Source: Oncomelania hupensis
Lineage: Eukaryota; Mollusca; Gastropoda; Littorinimorpha; Pomatiopsidae
DNA: 64,000 nt
Assembly (NCBI GenBank): GCA_036898135.1
Contig: CM072513.1
Location: 37,310,840 to 37,374,839, forward strand
Direction of reading: 5' to 3'
The notes beneath the pieces were generated by a model. The model ran no database searches. It was not told the DNA's origin and saw only the letters and a program-made list of their open reading frames with translations. Made by a program: the position numbers and the translations under genes. Shown here piece after piece: positions 10,090 to 21,142 of this stretch. Numbering within the stretch: the first letter of the stretch is position 1; each line of letters opens with the position of its first letter.

Positions 10090-10382
10090 GGATACATTTC
10101 ACCGGCACTGTGTAGAATTATTATTGTGTAGAACTAAAATTATTAATGGATACACTCTACTGAACTCTGGATATAATTATTATTGGATAAACTTAACTAA
10201 GCACCCTGCGTCAAATTATTATTGGATAAACTTTACCAGGGTGCCTATATTAATACGTGGGATAAGTTCAGGCATATGTACAATCCCGATACAGAGTAGC
10301 TCCCCTTAGGACGATGGTGATAATCTTTCATGTGTGAATAATCATGCACTTTTTTGTGAAGCGTTTGACCACTGTTTATCAA

Positions 10383-10485
10383 GCGCAGTTGGCTCAGTGG
10401 TGTACGCAATGTACTGGAATTCCAGGCGATAACATTGCAGCCTGTACAGGCAGTGCTTCAAACCCTTAATAATAATAATAATTTT
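10383..10485 (+). mobile_element. tRNA-like SINE head with (AAT)n tail
   Basis: Box A-like TTGGCTCAGTGGTGTACGC and box B-like GCTTCAAACCC lie at roughly tRNA spacing, followed at once by an AAT-rich tail. It is probably a short SINE or tRNA retropseudogene. It is distinct from SINE-1 in its head sequence. Confidence 0.4.
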
Positions 10486-10544
10486 TATTATTATTGTTTT
10501 TATTATAAAAGTAATAAATAAATAAAATAAACATAAAAATGAAA

Positions 10545-10770
10545 TTGTAAAAAAATTATCCTACTCCTTCGAATGAAGGTATAAACCAAGGTCTAGCCTA
10601 TGCAGAATATAAATAAAATTATGTGTCTGTGAATAATGTGTATTGTATAATTCTCTCTCTATCTCTGTCTGTCTCTCTCTCCAGCGCCTTGAGAAGCTCT
10701 CTGAGCTTGTAAGTGCGCTATATAAGAGAAATCTCTTCTTCTTCTTCTTCTCTCTCTCTCTCTGTCTCTC
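10545..10770 (+). mobile_element. SINE-1 fragments (body and tail)
   Basis: cctactccttcgaatgaagg and accaaggtctagcc match the middle of the SINE at 21503. ccagcgccttgagaagctct...gcgctatataagag (10682-10732) is the conserved tail, followed by (CTT)n and (CT)n. The part between is replaced by unrelated AT-rich sequence. Confidence 0.6.
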
Positions 10771-10800
10771 TCTCTCTAGAAATAGATAGTTTAATATCAG

Positions 10801-11326
10801 ACATTACATTATTATTGCTTTAGGTCCAGCGGACTCTTCCGAGCCAAATCAGGACCGGACAACCCCCGATCCGCATAAAAGATCTGCTGAAACAACCCTA
10901 GTGGGAAAACCGAAAGCTCTCCACCAGCTAGTCACTTTACAATAAAGACATCCCAACTTATCGAACCCCCGTTTGCAAAAACAAAATAGAATACAAACAT
11001 CATTATAAATATACATATAAAATGCCTACATTGCTAAATAATAACATCATATGAAGCCCTAGTGACGACCTGGCAGAAAGCGTCCAATATTCCCAAGCTA
11101 ATCCAACGGACCTCATACACAAACAAGGAGTCTTGTCCCGGAAGAGTTTTCAAGAAAAAAGGTAGGAGACTGGTCTAGCGAAGAAGACGATAGTATAGCA
11201 GATTGATAGAAAAGAGCAGGAATGAGAAAGAGCAAATGAGAAAGACAGCGACAGTGGGAATTTAAAGCACTAAAGTTCCAGAAAGTGGGGATACTATTTA
11301 TACTGAAACCCCCGGCACCCCAACGG
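10801..11326 (-). mobile_element. R550 retroposon copy
   Basis: This is one of several ~550-bp copies of an unnamed family in this window (also 22915-23485, 52082-52648, 61955-62513, with fragments at 15103, 56120 and 63213). In minus orientation it starts near a TATA-like GTATAAATAGTATCCCC and ends ggacctaaagcaat followed by a (TAATG)-type short tandem tail. That polarity suggests a retroposon. Short frames such as NSIPTFWNFSALNSHCRC recur in copies, but I recognise no domain. Confidence 0.65.
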
Positions 11327-11699
11327 GTGTTTAATTTCAGACAAGAAAGATACAGGTACAAAGCTTAGTCATTGTTTATAGGGTAAACATAACACTACAT
11401 AAAAGGAGACGGGACAAATAGAACAAAGAACCAACGAACAGAAAAATCACAAATAACAAACAAATAACAGTGCCAGGTTTGTTGAAAAATGTGTTCAAAT
11501 ATGGACCTTATTTTATTCCATAGAAGACAAGATGTGTTCTGTGTGGATGAGTGCACGGTTGCAGTGATGAGTGGGCAAATGTAGTGCGTGAGTGTGTTGT
11601 AACCGCGCGAGGCTTTTATGACTGAAATAATAGTGCCTATTCTTTAGTCCTACTTCTTACCTGTAATATTTTTACCTGCAAGAGGCGTTCGCTCAATCA

Positions 11700-11896
11700 A
11701 TGCATAGTTAAATTAATGTACGGATGATGTGCGTACGGATCCTATGCTTTCTGAACCTCTTATATCAGTCTGTGTCTTATTATTGTTCATTATAACTGTC
11801 TTGTTGTGTGGAGCCATAATATAATATAATGTGATGAGACTTGTACAATATTTCCATTCCTGTGGTAATAAAGATGTGTTGAATTGAATTGAATTG
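11700..11896 (+). mobile_element. LINE-type 3' end with (GAATT)n tail
   Basis: Sequence with an aataaagat phrase ends in ttgaattgaattgaattgag. Such pentamer-repeat ends are common at the 3' termini of animal non-LTR elements. No coding part is attached. Bases 11327-11700 hold nothing recognised. Confidence 0.4.
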
Positions 11897-12000
11897 AGAT
11901 ATTTAGGCACAAAGAAATCAATCAAAAATTAACAGTAATTAAATACTACAACGTGCACAATCACAAGACCTGAACACTACAATGACAGTATCGCATATGG

Positions 12001-14214
12001 AATTCCCTTTGTAAAATATTTATTTGCCATAGTTTTCGGTGTTTGTTTACCACTTTCAGCTAAATAATCTTTATATAGAAGCATATTTTCTAAATAATCA
12101 TTTGTTTACAAACAATGTAAGATTTCTCCAATTAATATATTTTCTCCGTAAATAATTTATTATTTACCTAAACAATACATTGTTTACGTAAATAAATAAT
12201 GATATAGGGAAATAAGGCATTGTTGCTAAATAAAAAATATATTTACCTATATAATGCATTATTTAGCAGATTGTGTTATATGATGTGTTATTTAGAAATG
12301 TTTTTAACTAATTATTTGTTTACCTACATAATGCCTTATTTAGCAGAATTTGCTAAGTAAAGTATTATTTAGAAGATGTTGATAATTAATGGAGTATTAA
12401 GAATTAGGTAAACAATTCATTGTTTAGGGGATTGCAATTTTCATTATTTAAGGGATTCCAGAATTCGCTTGAACTTTTTTTTTTAAAATTTGATTTGTTT
12501 TCTATAATTAAATGCAAGGTCTTTCCAAAAGATTGTATATCCAAAATTGGAGTTGTTGGGGTTTTTTTTTCCCCAAAATAAATCACTCCGCAAATTCGAA
12601 GATAAAACGTCTGTAACCTCCTGAATACAAACGAAACGTAAAGACAGTCAGTTTTGTGCGGGAGTGTTCAATTTTTAATCATCTCGGTCAGAAGAAAAAA
12701 AAAGCGTTCTTTTTGTATTTATTCACCCAAAAACTGTGTTTCAGTTTATTCTGTTGAGTTGAATTATGTATTATTTTCAAACGGAAAGTTTCAGCTTATT
12801 CGAAACTACCAGGAATTTGCAGGTCGGACTGTCATAGAACATGGTGGAAGTCACTGACCTGTAATCTAATCAGAATACAGGTAAGTGGTGGAAGTACTCT
12901 GAAGGCCAATGCAGAAATAATAAGGGATCCCACTCTTTCCGAATTCGTTATCGTTGTAGTTTCGAATATTAGTACTCTTGCGAAAAAATTTAAAAAAAAT
13001 AAAATAAAATGCAGAGTGAAATAAAGTAGTTGCCTCCTGGCAAAAGAGCGTAAAATAACGATTTTGCAAATTTCTTTATCACTACCACATAACCTCTTAG
13101 TAATACGACATATTGTTACACTCGGTTTGATGTTGGAGTTTTCTTTATCAGTATCCGATTCAGCCCCAATGCTGAATTCCTGATAAGGTGTAACTCAGAT
13201 TCGTTTATCCACGCAACCCGTCCAAACAGCATACAAGTCACAAAGTCGACGTATGAAGTATTCCACTTTTATTCAGCACACACCAACAACTGCATACAAT
13301 TCTCAACTCAACTCAACAACTTTCACAGCAACTCTTTCAATCACTATCAACAACTTTACTATCTCTCAACAGCAACTCGGCACACGATTAAATAACCTCT
13401 CTCTCTTCTCGAACAATTTGGTACACGGTAGAAATGACACACTGCCACCAATCGAACTAAAGATCGTCATCACTGGCTTACGTCATACACATTTCCTCTA
13501 CTTCCGGGAACATTCACGACCTTCGATATCCATCGGGAAATTTCTATCGACAGTAATAAACATGCAGATCCCGAAAATTCTCCAACAATATCGACCAACG
13601 AAAATTATCGACGTTATACAAAACCTCTCCTAACAACAATGCAAACTCAAATCAAAGGTAAATAAACTCCATTATTGAATACTTTGCAAAACGAAACGAT
13701 TAGATCTATCGTGCACGTTTCCGACGTACAATTCGCGTTTCAACGTAACACATATGCCTGCAAAACCCATAAATAATGAAATTGCAACCCCTAAACAATG
13801 GATTGTTTTACCTAAATAAAGCATTATCTAGCAACATCTTCTAAATATTACATTATTTATCAAATTCTGCTAAATAATGCATTATATAGACAAACAAATT
13901 ATTATTTATAAACATTTCTAAATAATACATTATTTCATACAATCTGCTACATAATACATTATTTCATACAATCTGCTAAATAATGCATTATATATAGGTA
14001 AATAATTCGGTATTAATCAACTTACCTATAATTATGGTTTATTTACCTAAACAATATATTGTTTAGATAAATAGTAAGGTATTTACGGAGAAAATATATT
14101 ATTTGGAGAGATCTTAAATTGCTTGTAAACAAATGATTATTTAGAAAATATGCTTCTAAACAAAAGATTATTTAGCTGAAAGTGGTGAAAATAAATATTT
14201 TACCAAAGGAATTA
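12001..14214. mobile_element. foldback element with ~450-bp composite inverted repeats
   Basis: The left arm (about 12001-12460) and right arm (about 13750-14214) are reverse complements with indels. They share end sequence (aattccctttg / caaaggaatt), the phrase accactttcagctaaataat and its complement, and a ladder of taaataatgcattatttag-like sub-palindromes. The ~1.3-kb interior is unique sequence; one 126-codon frame (13253-13633) shows no recognisable domain. This looks like a foldback DNA transposon or a giant MITE. No target duplication was resolved. Confidence 0.7.
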
Positions 14215-14639
14215 CATAATCGCAAAAGGTTTTAACTCTACTTTGTGACCTCCAAGTCAAGGGAAATAACTGAGTCATTGTCCTCGGCTGTGTTAGTATA
14301 GATATAGAAGGACTTGTCCCTCTTATTGATATAACCACTTTGACTTTACTGAATGCACGGTGTAGAATTATTATTGGATACTTATTACAAAACCACCACA
14401 ATCAGTCTACTGTTAATGTGCATCATCTGATCATATTATGATGGAAAAGCTCTCAGGGACAACCAATTAAACATGGATAGCAAGGGTCATACTAGTGCTC
14501 TCTGTTTCGCCTGGCTGTCCACAGGCATGTGGGAATGGTGTGCCCTGGACATGCCTGCAGCATTATATTTGTAAATACAATTCCACTATTTGCAATGATT
14601 GAACTGTGGATTTTCTGGAACACGAACAGCTCAGACAAT

Positions 14640-14935
14640 AGTCGCCTCTCAATTCAGCATTGAATTATCTGTACTCTTTCGGTGGAGAGAATAAACCGAG
14701 GTCTAATTATGTACGCACGCATCCCATTGCATGGACTTAAAAGATCATGACGCTCGTGTCCTAGATGCGTGAGTGCCGGCTACACAAATGCATTCAGCAT
14801 GCACTAGGGTCCTTCTCCCAAAGGTTGCAAGCGGGCGCCTCGGACGACTTGAGTAAGATGTACCATCGACCAGCGCCTTGAGCAGCTCTTGAGCAGGAAA
14901 AGCGCATACAAGAACGATTAAATAAATGAAATAAA
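14640..14935 (+). mobile_element. SINE-1, 5'-truncated or diverged
   Basis: This shares with the SINE at 21503 the phrases aaaccgaggtctaatt, gacgctcgtgtcctagatg, agcatgcactagggtcc and the tail accagcgccttgagcagctc...aaaagcgcatacaagaa. No clear tRNA head was found. Bases 14215-14640 hold nothing else recognised. Confidence 0.65.
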
Positions 14936-14974
14936 CCAAAATAAATACATTTTAAAAAGGTCAAGGAATCTATG

Positions 14975-15050
14975 GTCGGGATCTGAGAACCACGGGGTGA
15001 GGTGAGAGAGAGGGTGTGTGGAAGGGTTCGTGAACCTCCACCAATCTTCC
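14975..15050 (-). repeat. partial copy of the TTCGTGGAGGTTC palindromic MITE
   Basis: tcgggatctgagaacc and gttcgtgaacctccaccaat match the reverse complement of one arm of the element at 36560-36699, interrupted by a GA/GT-rich insertion. Confidence 0.45.
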
Positions 15051-15221
15051 AATGAAGAGAGGCCTTTATCGAGAAACCAATGCAAGCACCTGTGGTGAAA
15101 CATTACATTATATGAGTATTGCTTTAGGTCCAGCGGACCTGTGGTGAAAAACTAAATCGGATGTCAAACGCGAAAATGGGTGTTTCTGACGGGTTAGAAC
15201 CCCTTCAAACTTACAGCTAAT

Positions 15222-15540
15222 TTTTGCAATTATTCAAAGACAGGACCATCAGTCTTCATTCCAAGGTAAGGCTGCTGTGCTCCATTGTCATCTCCATCTT
15301 CCTATATGCTTGCGAAACATGGACCCTCACAGGAGATCTCCAACGAAGAATACAAAGCATGGAGATGAGGTGCTACAGAAGACTTCTGGGCATTTCCTAT
15401 ACCCAGCACATCACCAACGACAGACCATCACACAAGCCATTGATCAACACGATGACCTGCTCACAGTGGTGAAAAAAACTGAAACTCCGATGGTATGGCC
15501 ACGTCACCAGATCATCAGGTCTTGCAAAGACCATCCTATA
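15222..15540 (+). pseudogene. RTE-like LINE, C-terminal fragment (copy 1)
   Basis: The translation includes [20 protein letters not shown] and [20 protein letters not shown], then a decayed [20 protein letters not shown] region. This is the segment following the RT domain of an endonuclease-RT LINE that is present in seven copies in this window. A deletion near 15415 removes several codons relative to copy 3, and the copy is cut off at 15540 by a SINE. Confidence 0.75.
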
Positions 15541-15815
15541 GGGAAATTCTGGGCCGCCTCCCCTGGGGAAAGCGTAGTCGCAGCCTGTGGCGCGCCCAAA
15601 CCCAACCTAACATTAGTTGTGATTTTGAAAATTTGCTGGGGGAGCAAACCGGAGTACCCGGAGAAAAACCCCGAGACGTTGCCCGAGTCGAAAGTAAATA
15701 ATTTCGGAGAAACATAACGCCCCGATGCTGGATCGAACCCACACCTGTCTGGTACCATTGGTTTCTGGCCTGTGGACAAGGCAAGTTAGTTCCGCCTTAG
15801 CCCACTTGGCCACAT
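15541..15815 (-). mobile_element. tRNA-derived SINE (SINE-2)
   Basis: On the minus strand the unit opens TGGCCAAGTGGGCTAAGGCG (box A-like) and carries box B-like GGGTTCGATCC. It then has a body with gtttttctccgggtactccg and ends in ggcggcccagaatttccc. A partial copy sits inside the LINE at 51877-51992. The head resembles a tRNA with a long variable arm (Ser/Leu type); that is inference. Confidence 0.65.
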
Positions 15816-16472
15816 TACTTTATATTAATATATATTACACATGCACCTATTAAACCAAATCACAAATGTTTTACACAGCAAACGCGCCATGATAATAAGT
15901 TGTCCTAAGCCATACAAGTGGCCATACATAAAATAAATGTTCACACGAATTAACCATCAATGTTTGTGAAAACAATTGCAAACCTCAACAACTCTAGTGT
16001 TGCATTGTAATCTGTGCTGACGTAAATACACACACTTGCCAAGAGCAGCATAGGGTGCTGCTTTTCAACATTGATTTAACATGCACGACTTCTCGCTAAC
16101 TCACCGTAACTATACATATCATGCTTATACATTATTTATGTGACACTAATGCAACTTACAACTACTGCGACCTGAATTGCATCAAATCCTAAAAGGGATG
16201 GCCTGATGGTGCAGGGGAGTTAGTCCCGGCGGTTCCCTATGTGACTTAGTAGGTATGAGACTTTTCAGGCCCTCGAGGGTTTTCTCCGGATACTTCGGTT
16301 TCCTCCCTCCATCCAATAATGGTATTGGATGCAATCAATCTAAAACTGTTAAAAAAACCATTCGATTTCCTTTCCGTCTACTAATAGCCCACAGACAGAT
16401 AAATACTCAGTGCGAGGTAAGAGACCTTGGTCATATGGTGGAGTAAGCCAACTAACATTCCTGTTTATCTAA
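15816..16472. other. intergenic with a short SINE-like scrap
   Basis: 16200-16330 contains ggcctgatggtgcagggg and gttttctccggatacttcgg. The latter resembles the body of SINE-2 in the opposite orientation. The rest shows nothing recognised. Confidence 0.35.
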
Positions 16473-17080
16473 AGGTGCGGTCTGACGTGAAGTGAAACAA
16501 AAGCAAAGCGGTAAATAAAGCAAAGCATCTGCAGCTAGAAGCAAGTGCGTTTATAATGCTTTGCTTTGTGAAGCGGTCCCACGATGAGAAGTTTTGCATA
16601 AGCAGTCTGCGTGGAAGCAATGCGCAATAAGTTGTAAATCAGTTACCTCCCTTTCCGTCAGATTGACCCTCACAGAAGAAGTCCATGAGGCCCTTTTCGG
16701 GGTTTGGTTTCTGTAATTTTGACTTCTAACATTCCATAATGCCTCGTGGCTTTGAATTAGATCGAGGAGAATAAACGTATCGTCTTGTTTCAGATTTGCT
16801 AATGGCCCAGTAGCTTTTGATGCCATCATGATCGCTGAAATGATAACAACCTCGTTTTCGTACGTCGACTCTTCTGATTGGCTGGTATTCAAATGCTTCA
16901 GCGAAGCAACGCAAAATTTTAGAGCACGCTCTACACTGAAAACATCGGTTTTGCTTCACTTCGGCGCTTAGCTGCTGTTATGCTTTAGGTCTAGTCACAC
17001 GATAAACATAGTCAAAACTACGATGTTCCGTGTTTTACTGGCTGTTTTGCTTCTGTTTCGCTTCCCGTCAGACCGCACCT
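16473..17080. mobile_element. 608-bp element with terminal inverted repeats
   Basis: The left end AGGTGCGGTCTGACG-TGAAG is mirrored at the right end by CTTCC-CGTCAGACCGCACCT. Further inside both arms are rich in gaagc/gcaaagc words. The interior open frame (16551-16892, minus) shows no known domain. The flanks CTAA/AGAG do not give a clear target duplication. It is probably a MITE. Confidence 0.65.
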
Positions 17081-17605
17081 AGAGTCTGCTAGATGGTATC
17101 TGGAGTGACCGTTTGGAGGAGGCTAATTTAACACATGTGTGGACTTCCCTTTAGAGGACTAGTCAATTAACGTCAAGTTTTATTGAATACTCTTTGTTTA
17201 TCCTGAGTTACACATTTTTGTCGTCAACATTTCTGCTGTTACAGCGCGTATATAGCTTCCAGTATTGTTATTATTATTTTTTTTTTAAATTATTACTTGC
17301 AGATTGTCGACTGCAAGCGTTACGCTGCGAGGCACTGTCATAAACTTTTTCTTTGTGAGCGTTATAAAATAATTAGCTTATCCTCAGAAGATTCCTACAA
17401 ACTTGATATTAGTTTATAAAAAGTTTTTAATGTTCCAATTTCACGTATACACACATTCATCAATAGGCATTCCTTATACTATTACACAAGTTGAGACAGA
17501 GAGATAAACTTGAAACACTGAAGACGTAAAATACACAACAGTTGGAACACCACACCAATATACACTGTATGTTTGGCTAATTTTATGGTTCTCGTCTTTC
17601 TCAGG

Positions 17606-17806
17606 TTCAGAAAGGGCTTCCGGGCTTACCTGAACAGGGTTTTTTTTTTTTTCCGTGGGGGATTTTGGTGGGGAACCCAGTGTTAGCCCAGGTCAATGAT
17701 ACCTCAATTTTGTGGGCTTCCGGGCTTACGTGCACAGGTTCTTTTCGGTGGGGATTTGGGTGGTCAGCCCAGAGTTAGCCCAGGTCAATGATACCTCAAT
17801 TCTGTG
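17606..17806. repeat. two-copy ~105-bp tandem duplication
   Basis: gggcttccgggcttac...gttagcccaggtcaatgata occurs twice in a row with a poly-T length difference. Bases 17081-17605 contain nothing recognised. Confidence 0.8.
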
Positions 17807-17849
17807 GTCTTTATTCTCCCAAGACTGTCCTAAAGGTCTATGTTTCTTG

Positions 17850-18106
17850 AAGGCTGTTTGGTTTATGTTTCTGTTTTGCCAGGTCTAAGTCCACCACCAT
17901 TAAGGCTGTTAGGTTTATTTTTTTGTTTTGCCAGGTCTAAGACCACCTCCATTAAGGCTGTTAGGTTTATGTTTCTGTTTTGCCAGGTCTAAGTCCACCT
18001 CCATTAAGGCTGTTAGGTTAAGGTTTCTGTTTTGCCACGTCTAAGCACCTCCATTAAGGCTATTAGGTTTAGGTTTCTGTTTTGCCAGGTCTAAGTCCAC
18101 CTCCAT
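17850..18106. repeat. 52-bp-unit minisatellite, ~5 copies
   Basis: The unit begins taaggctgttaggtttatg and contains gttttgccaggtctaagtcc. Successive copies are 52 bp apart (for example starts at 17901 and 17953), with small changes. The phrase ccccaggtctatg that follows also appears in the element at 26228. Confidence 0.85.
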
Positions 18107-18206
18107 CCACCCCATCCCCACCCCAGGTCTATGTTCCCCCAAGACTGTATTCCCCCAGGTCTATGTTTATTCAGGATTGTGTCCCTTCAAATTCTGTCAC
18201 AAACAT

Positions 18207-18438
18207 ATCCTATCATACCCTATCCCGTAACTCGAAAGTAGTTGGGGGGCACAATAGATGATCATTTAACCAGCGTACTTGTACTCCATCTTTCTGTGTC
18301 TTCCGCAACCCTCATGGCTTCGCAAATGTCCATTCTCGAATGCTGTCCTCCCACCTCTTTTTATGTCTCCCTCTTCTCTCTACTTGCACCGTGCCTTGCA
18401 TGATGGTCTTTGCAAGGTCTGATGCTCTGGTGGCGTGC
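18207..18438 (-). pseudogene. RTE-like LINE, 3' fragment (copy 2)
   Basis: This matches the last ~230 bp of the family: on the plus strand it starts with TATCC-type repeats and cccgtaactcgaaag and runs to ggtctttgcaaggtctgatg. It is truncated at both sequence and frame level. Confidence 0.7.
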
Positions 18439-18501
18439 TCACAAACACGTTAAGGAACAAAGACGAAGAGGAATATAAAATGGAATACAAGCGGGAGGAT
18501 A

Positions 18502-18665
18502 TTGTAGCAGCAGCAGCAGCAGCAGTAGTACTACTAGTAGTAGTAGTAATAGTAGAAAGAACTTTCCTTCGTACTTAAAACATCGTCACATGCGTGTGTG
18601 TGTGTGTGGGGGGGGGGGGGGGCGTGTGTGTGTGGGTGTGTGTATGTGTGCGTGCGTGTGTGTTC
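18502..18665. repeat. AGC/AGT and TG-rich microsatellites
   Basis: (AGC)n/(AGT)n near 18508-18556, then a TG tract with a 13-G run near 18597-18665. Confidence 0.85.
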
Positions 18666-18788
18666 TGATTCGGCATTTCATATTTTGCTTTTGCTTTATT
18701 TTTATTTATTTTTTAATTAACTAACTTATTTATTTATTTTTGCTTTGCTGTAAAGTGCTATAGTGAGAAAAGGCGCTGTGCAAATATT

Positions 18789-18789
<1 letters not shown>

Positions 18790-18850
<61 letters not shown>

Positions 18851-18874
18851 ATTTTTTATATTATTATTATTATT

Positions 18875-18962
<88 letters not shown>
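18790..18962. repeat. (AGT)n, (ATT)n, (ATC)n, (ATT)n compound microsatellite
   Basis: Four triplet blocks follow each other without a gap. The overlapping poly-Ser/Tyr/His frames are artefacts. Confidence 0.95.
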
Positions 18963-18964
<2 letters not shown>

Positions 18965-20220
18965 AACCTCAGGGAACATTGGCTTGTAAAATCAGATGTT
19001 TAGAAATACTATCTATCTATCTAATTTTAATTTTTAAACAATCTTATTCACCAGATTTCACGTCACGACAATGGGCCATTCCATTGACGCGAAAGAAGAC
19101 GTCATTGTTCCAATATGGCTTCTCGAAAAGTCGTGTGCAGATCTGGAGTTTGACGTCATGATCTTAATTCAGCGATGAAGAGTAATGAGTGCTGTGTGTC
19201 CGCAAACCTGGGTTAAGTTTGCGCTATTCGGTCCTCAAACCATTCGGTAAGTTGTTCGGTTAGATATGGTTCTAGATTCCTCGAAGATAAATATGTCTGT
19301 GCCGTTCTGCTTCAGTCAGATACCTTCAAACATTGACATGTGTACCACCACATGCAATGGACTATGAGTATGATGAATGTAATGGTTGAACACAGATTAT
19401 AAATGGCGTCAGATAAAGTCACTCACGTATTCAAACAAAAATGTGAGAATAAATCAATGGGTTGGCTTTACCATCAATGAATGAATCATTTGTGCTTGCT
19501 ATTTGTTAAATTATATCTGTCGTTTTGGTCAGCAAGCACATTGAGCAGCTCCTTGAGATATATGTGTTGTTGTTTTTTTAAACTCCTCAAACCTTTTTGT
19601 GATGTTCCCCAGGAATGTGAGTTTGTAAGGGATCCTTGGCTAAAGTTGTGCACATACTAGGCCATATGTTCAATAGAACTAGTTGCTCGAAAATTCGTGG
19701 TATGTAAGTCTCGGACCATTCGTGAATTAAGTCGTTTGTATCTATACCTATTTATTATGTTGTTGTTTTTGTTTGTTTTTTTGTTTTTTTTTTTTCGTTA
19801 TTGTTTTATTTATTTATTTATTTTTTTAATATTGCAGGCCTACGTAAACGAGGGTTTTCTGCCAGATGAACCCATGAATAATGGACTTTGTAAGGATGTG
19901 ACGGTAAAGCAATGTTGTTTTTGTGGGGTTATTGTTGTTGTTTTTAATGCAAAAGACTGTTTTCTATAGTTTTGGAGGGAGCTTATAGAATGGGTAAAAT
20001 AATGAAACTGATTTGATATTTAAAGATTTGCGCCTTGATTCACGCGATTTTGACAGATTTGTACGCTGTGTATATCTTGCATTATTATGCAAAAAAGTCA
20101 TTTATCGTACACACACGATTGATGTTTAAATTGGAATAGGGCAGGAGCATCAAACAGCATTGGGATTTTATTTAGTACACAACTCCATGCAAAATATTCT
20201 TGTTTTGTTCAATACAAGAG
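18963..20220. other. intergenic, one weak exon candidate
   Basis: A possible isolated exon at 19838-19903 (+) has a pyrimidine-rich tract, attgcag|, 22 open codons (AYVNEGFLPDEPMNNGLCKD) and then |gtaaag. No partner exons or family were found. A tiny SINE-1 tail scrap (agcacattgagcagctcctt) lies near 19534. Nothing else was recognised. Confidence 0.25.
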
Positions 20221-20224
20221 AACG

Positions 20225-20400
20225 TATACAAGTCAAGCTGACAGTCTTACATATGCATACATTCCATTGCCCGACCTTCTAAGATGCTGACGCTCATATC
20301 CTAAATGGGTGAATGCCAGATACACACAAAAAACACGCCATGTAAGCATTATTACGTCATATTCCCCCTGTCCTGGCTTTCCCTGCCCTTCGGTCGTTGC
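20225..20400 (+). mobile_element. SINE-1 body fragment
   Basis: catacattccattgcccgac and gatgctgacgctcatatcct match the middle of the SINE at 21503. Head and tail are missing. Confidence 0.55.
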
Positions 20401-20621
20401 GCTTTCGCTGAGAAGGCAATCCAAAATCCAGGTGAGGGGGATGGAATGGAACAATCTTACATTTGTAGACAGGCGACGTATGATTTAAGGGAGGCAACTT
20501 TATCTGGACGTCCGCTCTCGCTCAACTGAAGAGCCGTTCCATCCACGGAGGGTGAATTTGTTAGTTAGTCGGTTGATTGGCTAACTGTTTATTTCGTAAG
20601 TGGTTGAATAAGTTAGTCGTT

Positions 20622-20855
20622 CAGCTGTGTCGTTTGTTTGAGTCGATTGTTGGGTTAAAAATCTGTTAATAATTGTTTGGTCTCTGCGGGCTAGAATGCG
20701 AAGAAGTAAAAGTGTTAAGTTAGGTTCAAGACCCCAACTCAGCTGTGTCGTTTTTTTAAATTCGATTGGTGGGTTAAAAATCTGTTATTAATTGTCTGGT
20801 CTGCTGGCTAGAATGTGAAGAAGTGAAAGTGTTAAGTTAGGTTCTAGGCCCCAAC
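20622..20855. repeat. two-copy ~119-bp tandem duplication
   Basis: cagctgtgtcgtttgtttga...ttaggttcaagaccccaact is followed directly by a second copy with about 10% differences. Confidence 0.85.
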
Positions 20856-20875
20856 TCCGCCCCTCTGTCACCCTC

Positions 20876-20951
20876 TCTATGTCTCTGTCTGTCTTTCTGT
20901 CTGTCTTTCTGTCTGTCCGTCTGTCTGTCTATCTCTCTGTCTGTCTGTCTG

Positions 20952-21027
<76 letters not shown>
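20876..21027. repeat. (CTGT)n followed by (CT)n microsatellite
   Basis: Tetranucleotide then dinucleotide tract; the Arg-Glu and Leu-Ser frames across it are artefacts. Confidence 0.95.
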
Positions 21028-21030
<3 letters not shown>

Positions 21031-21142
21031 ATGTGGATGTATTTGTGTGTCCACCTGCCTCCCACCAGCGCTCCGATCATGCCTTTCGGGGTGGAAACAT
21101 TTATATCCTTTATAAAATAATTCCTTCATTGTTAGCCTATTT

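Noticed and set aside
13253..13633. 126-codon gene inside the foldback element
   Set aside because: Ser/Thr/Asn-rich composition, no domain and no splice or start context that stands out.
17850..18106. Telomere-like repeat (gttaggttta)
   Set aside because: The phrase is part of a 52-bp minisatellite unit, not a hexamer array.
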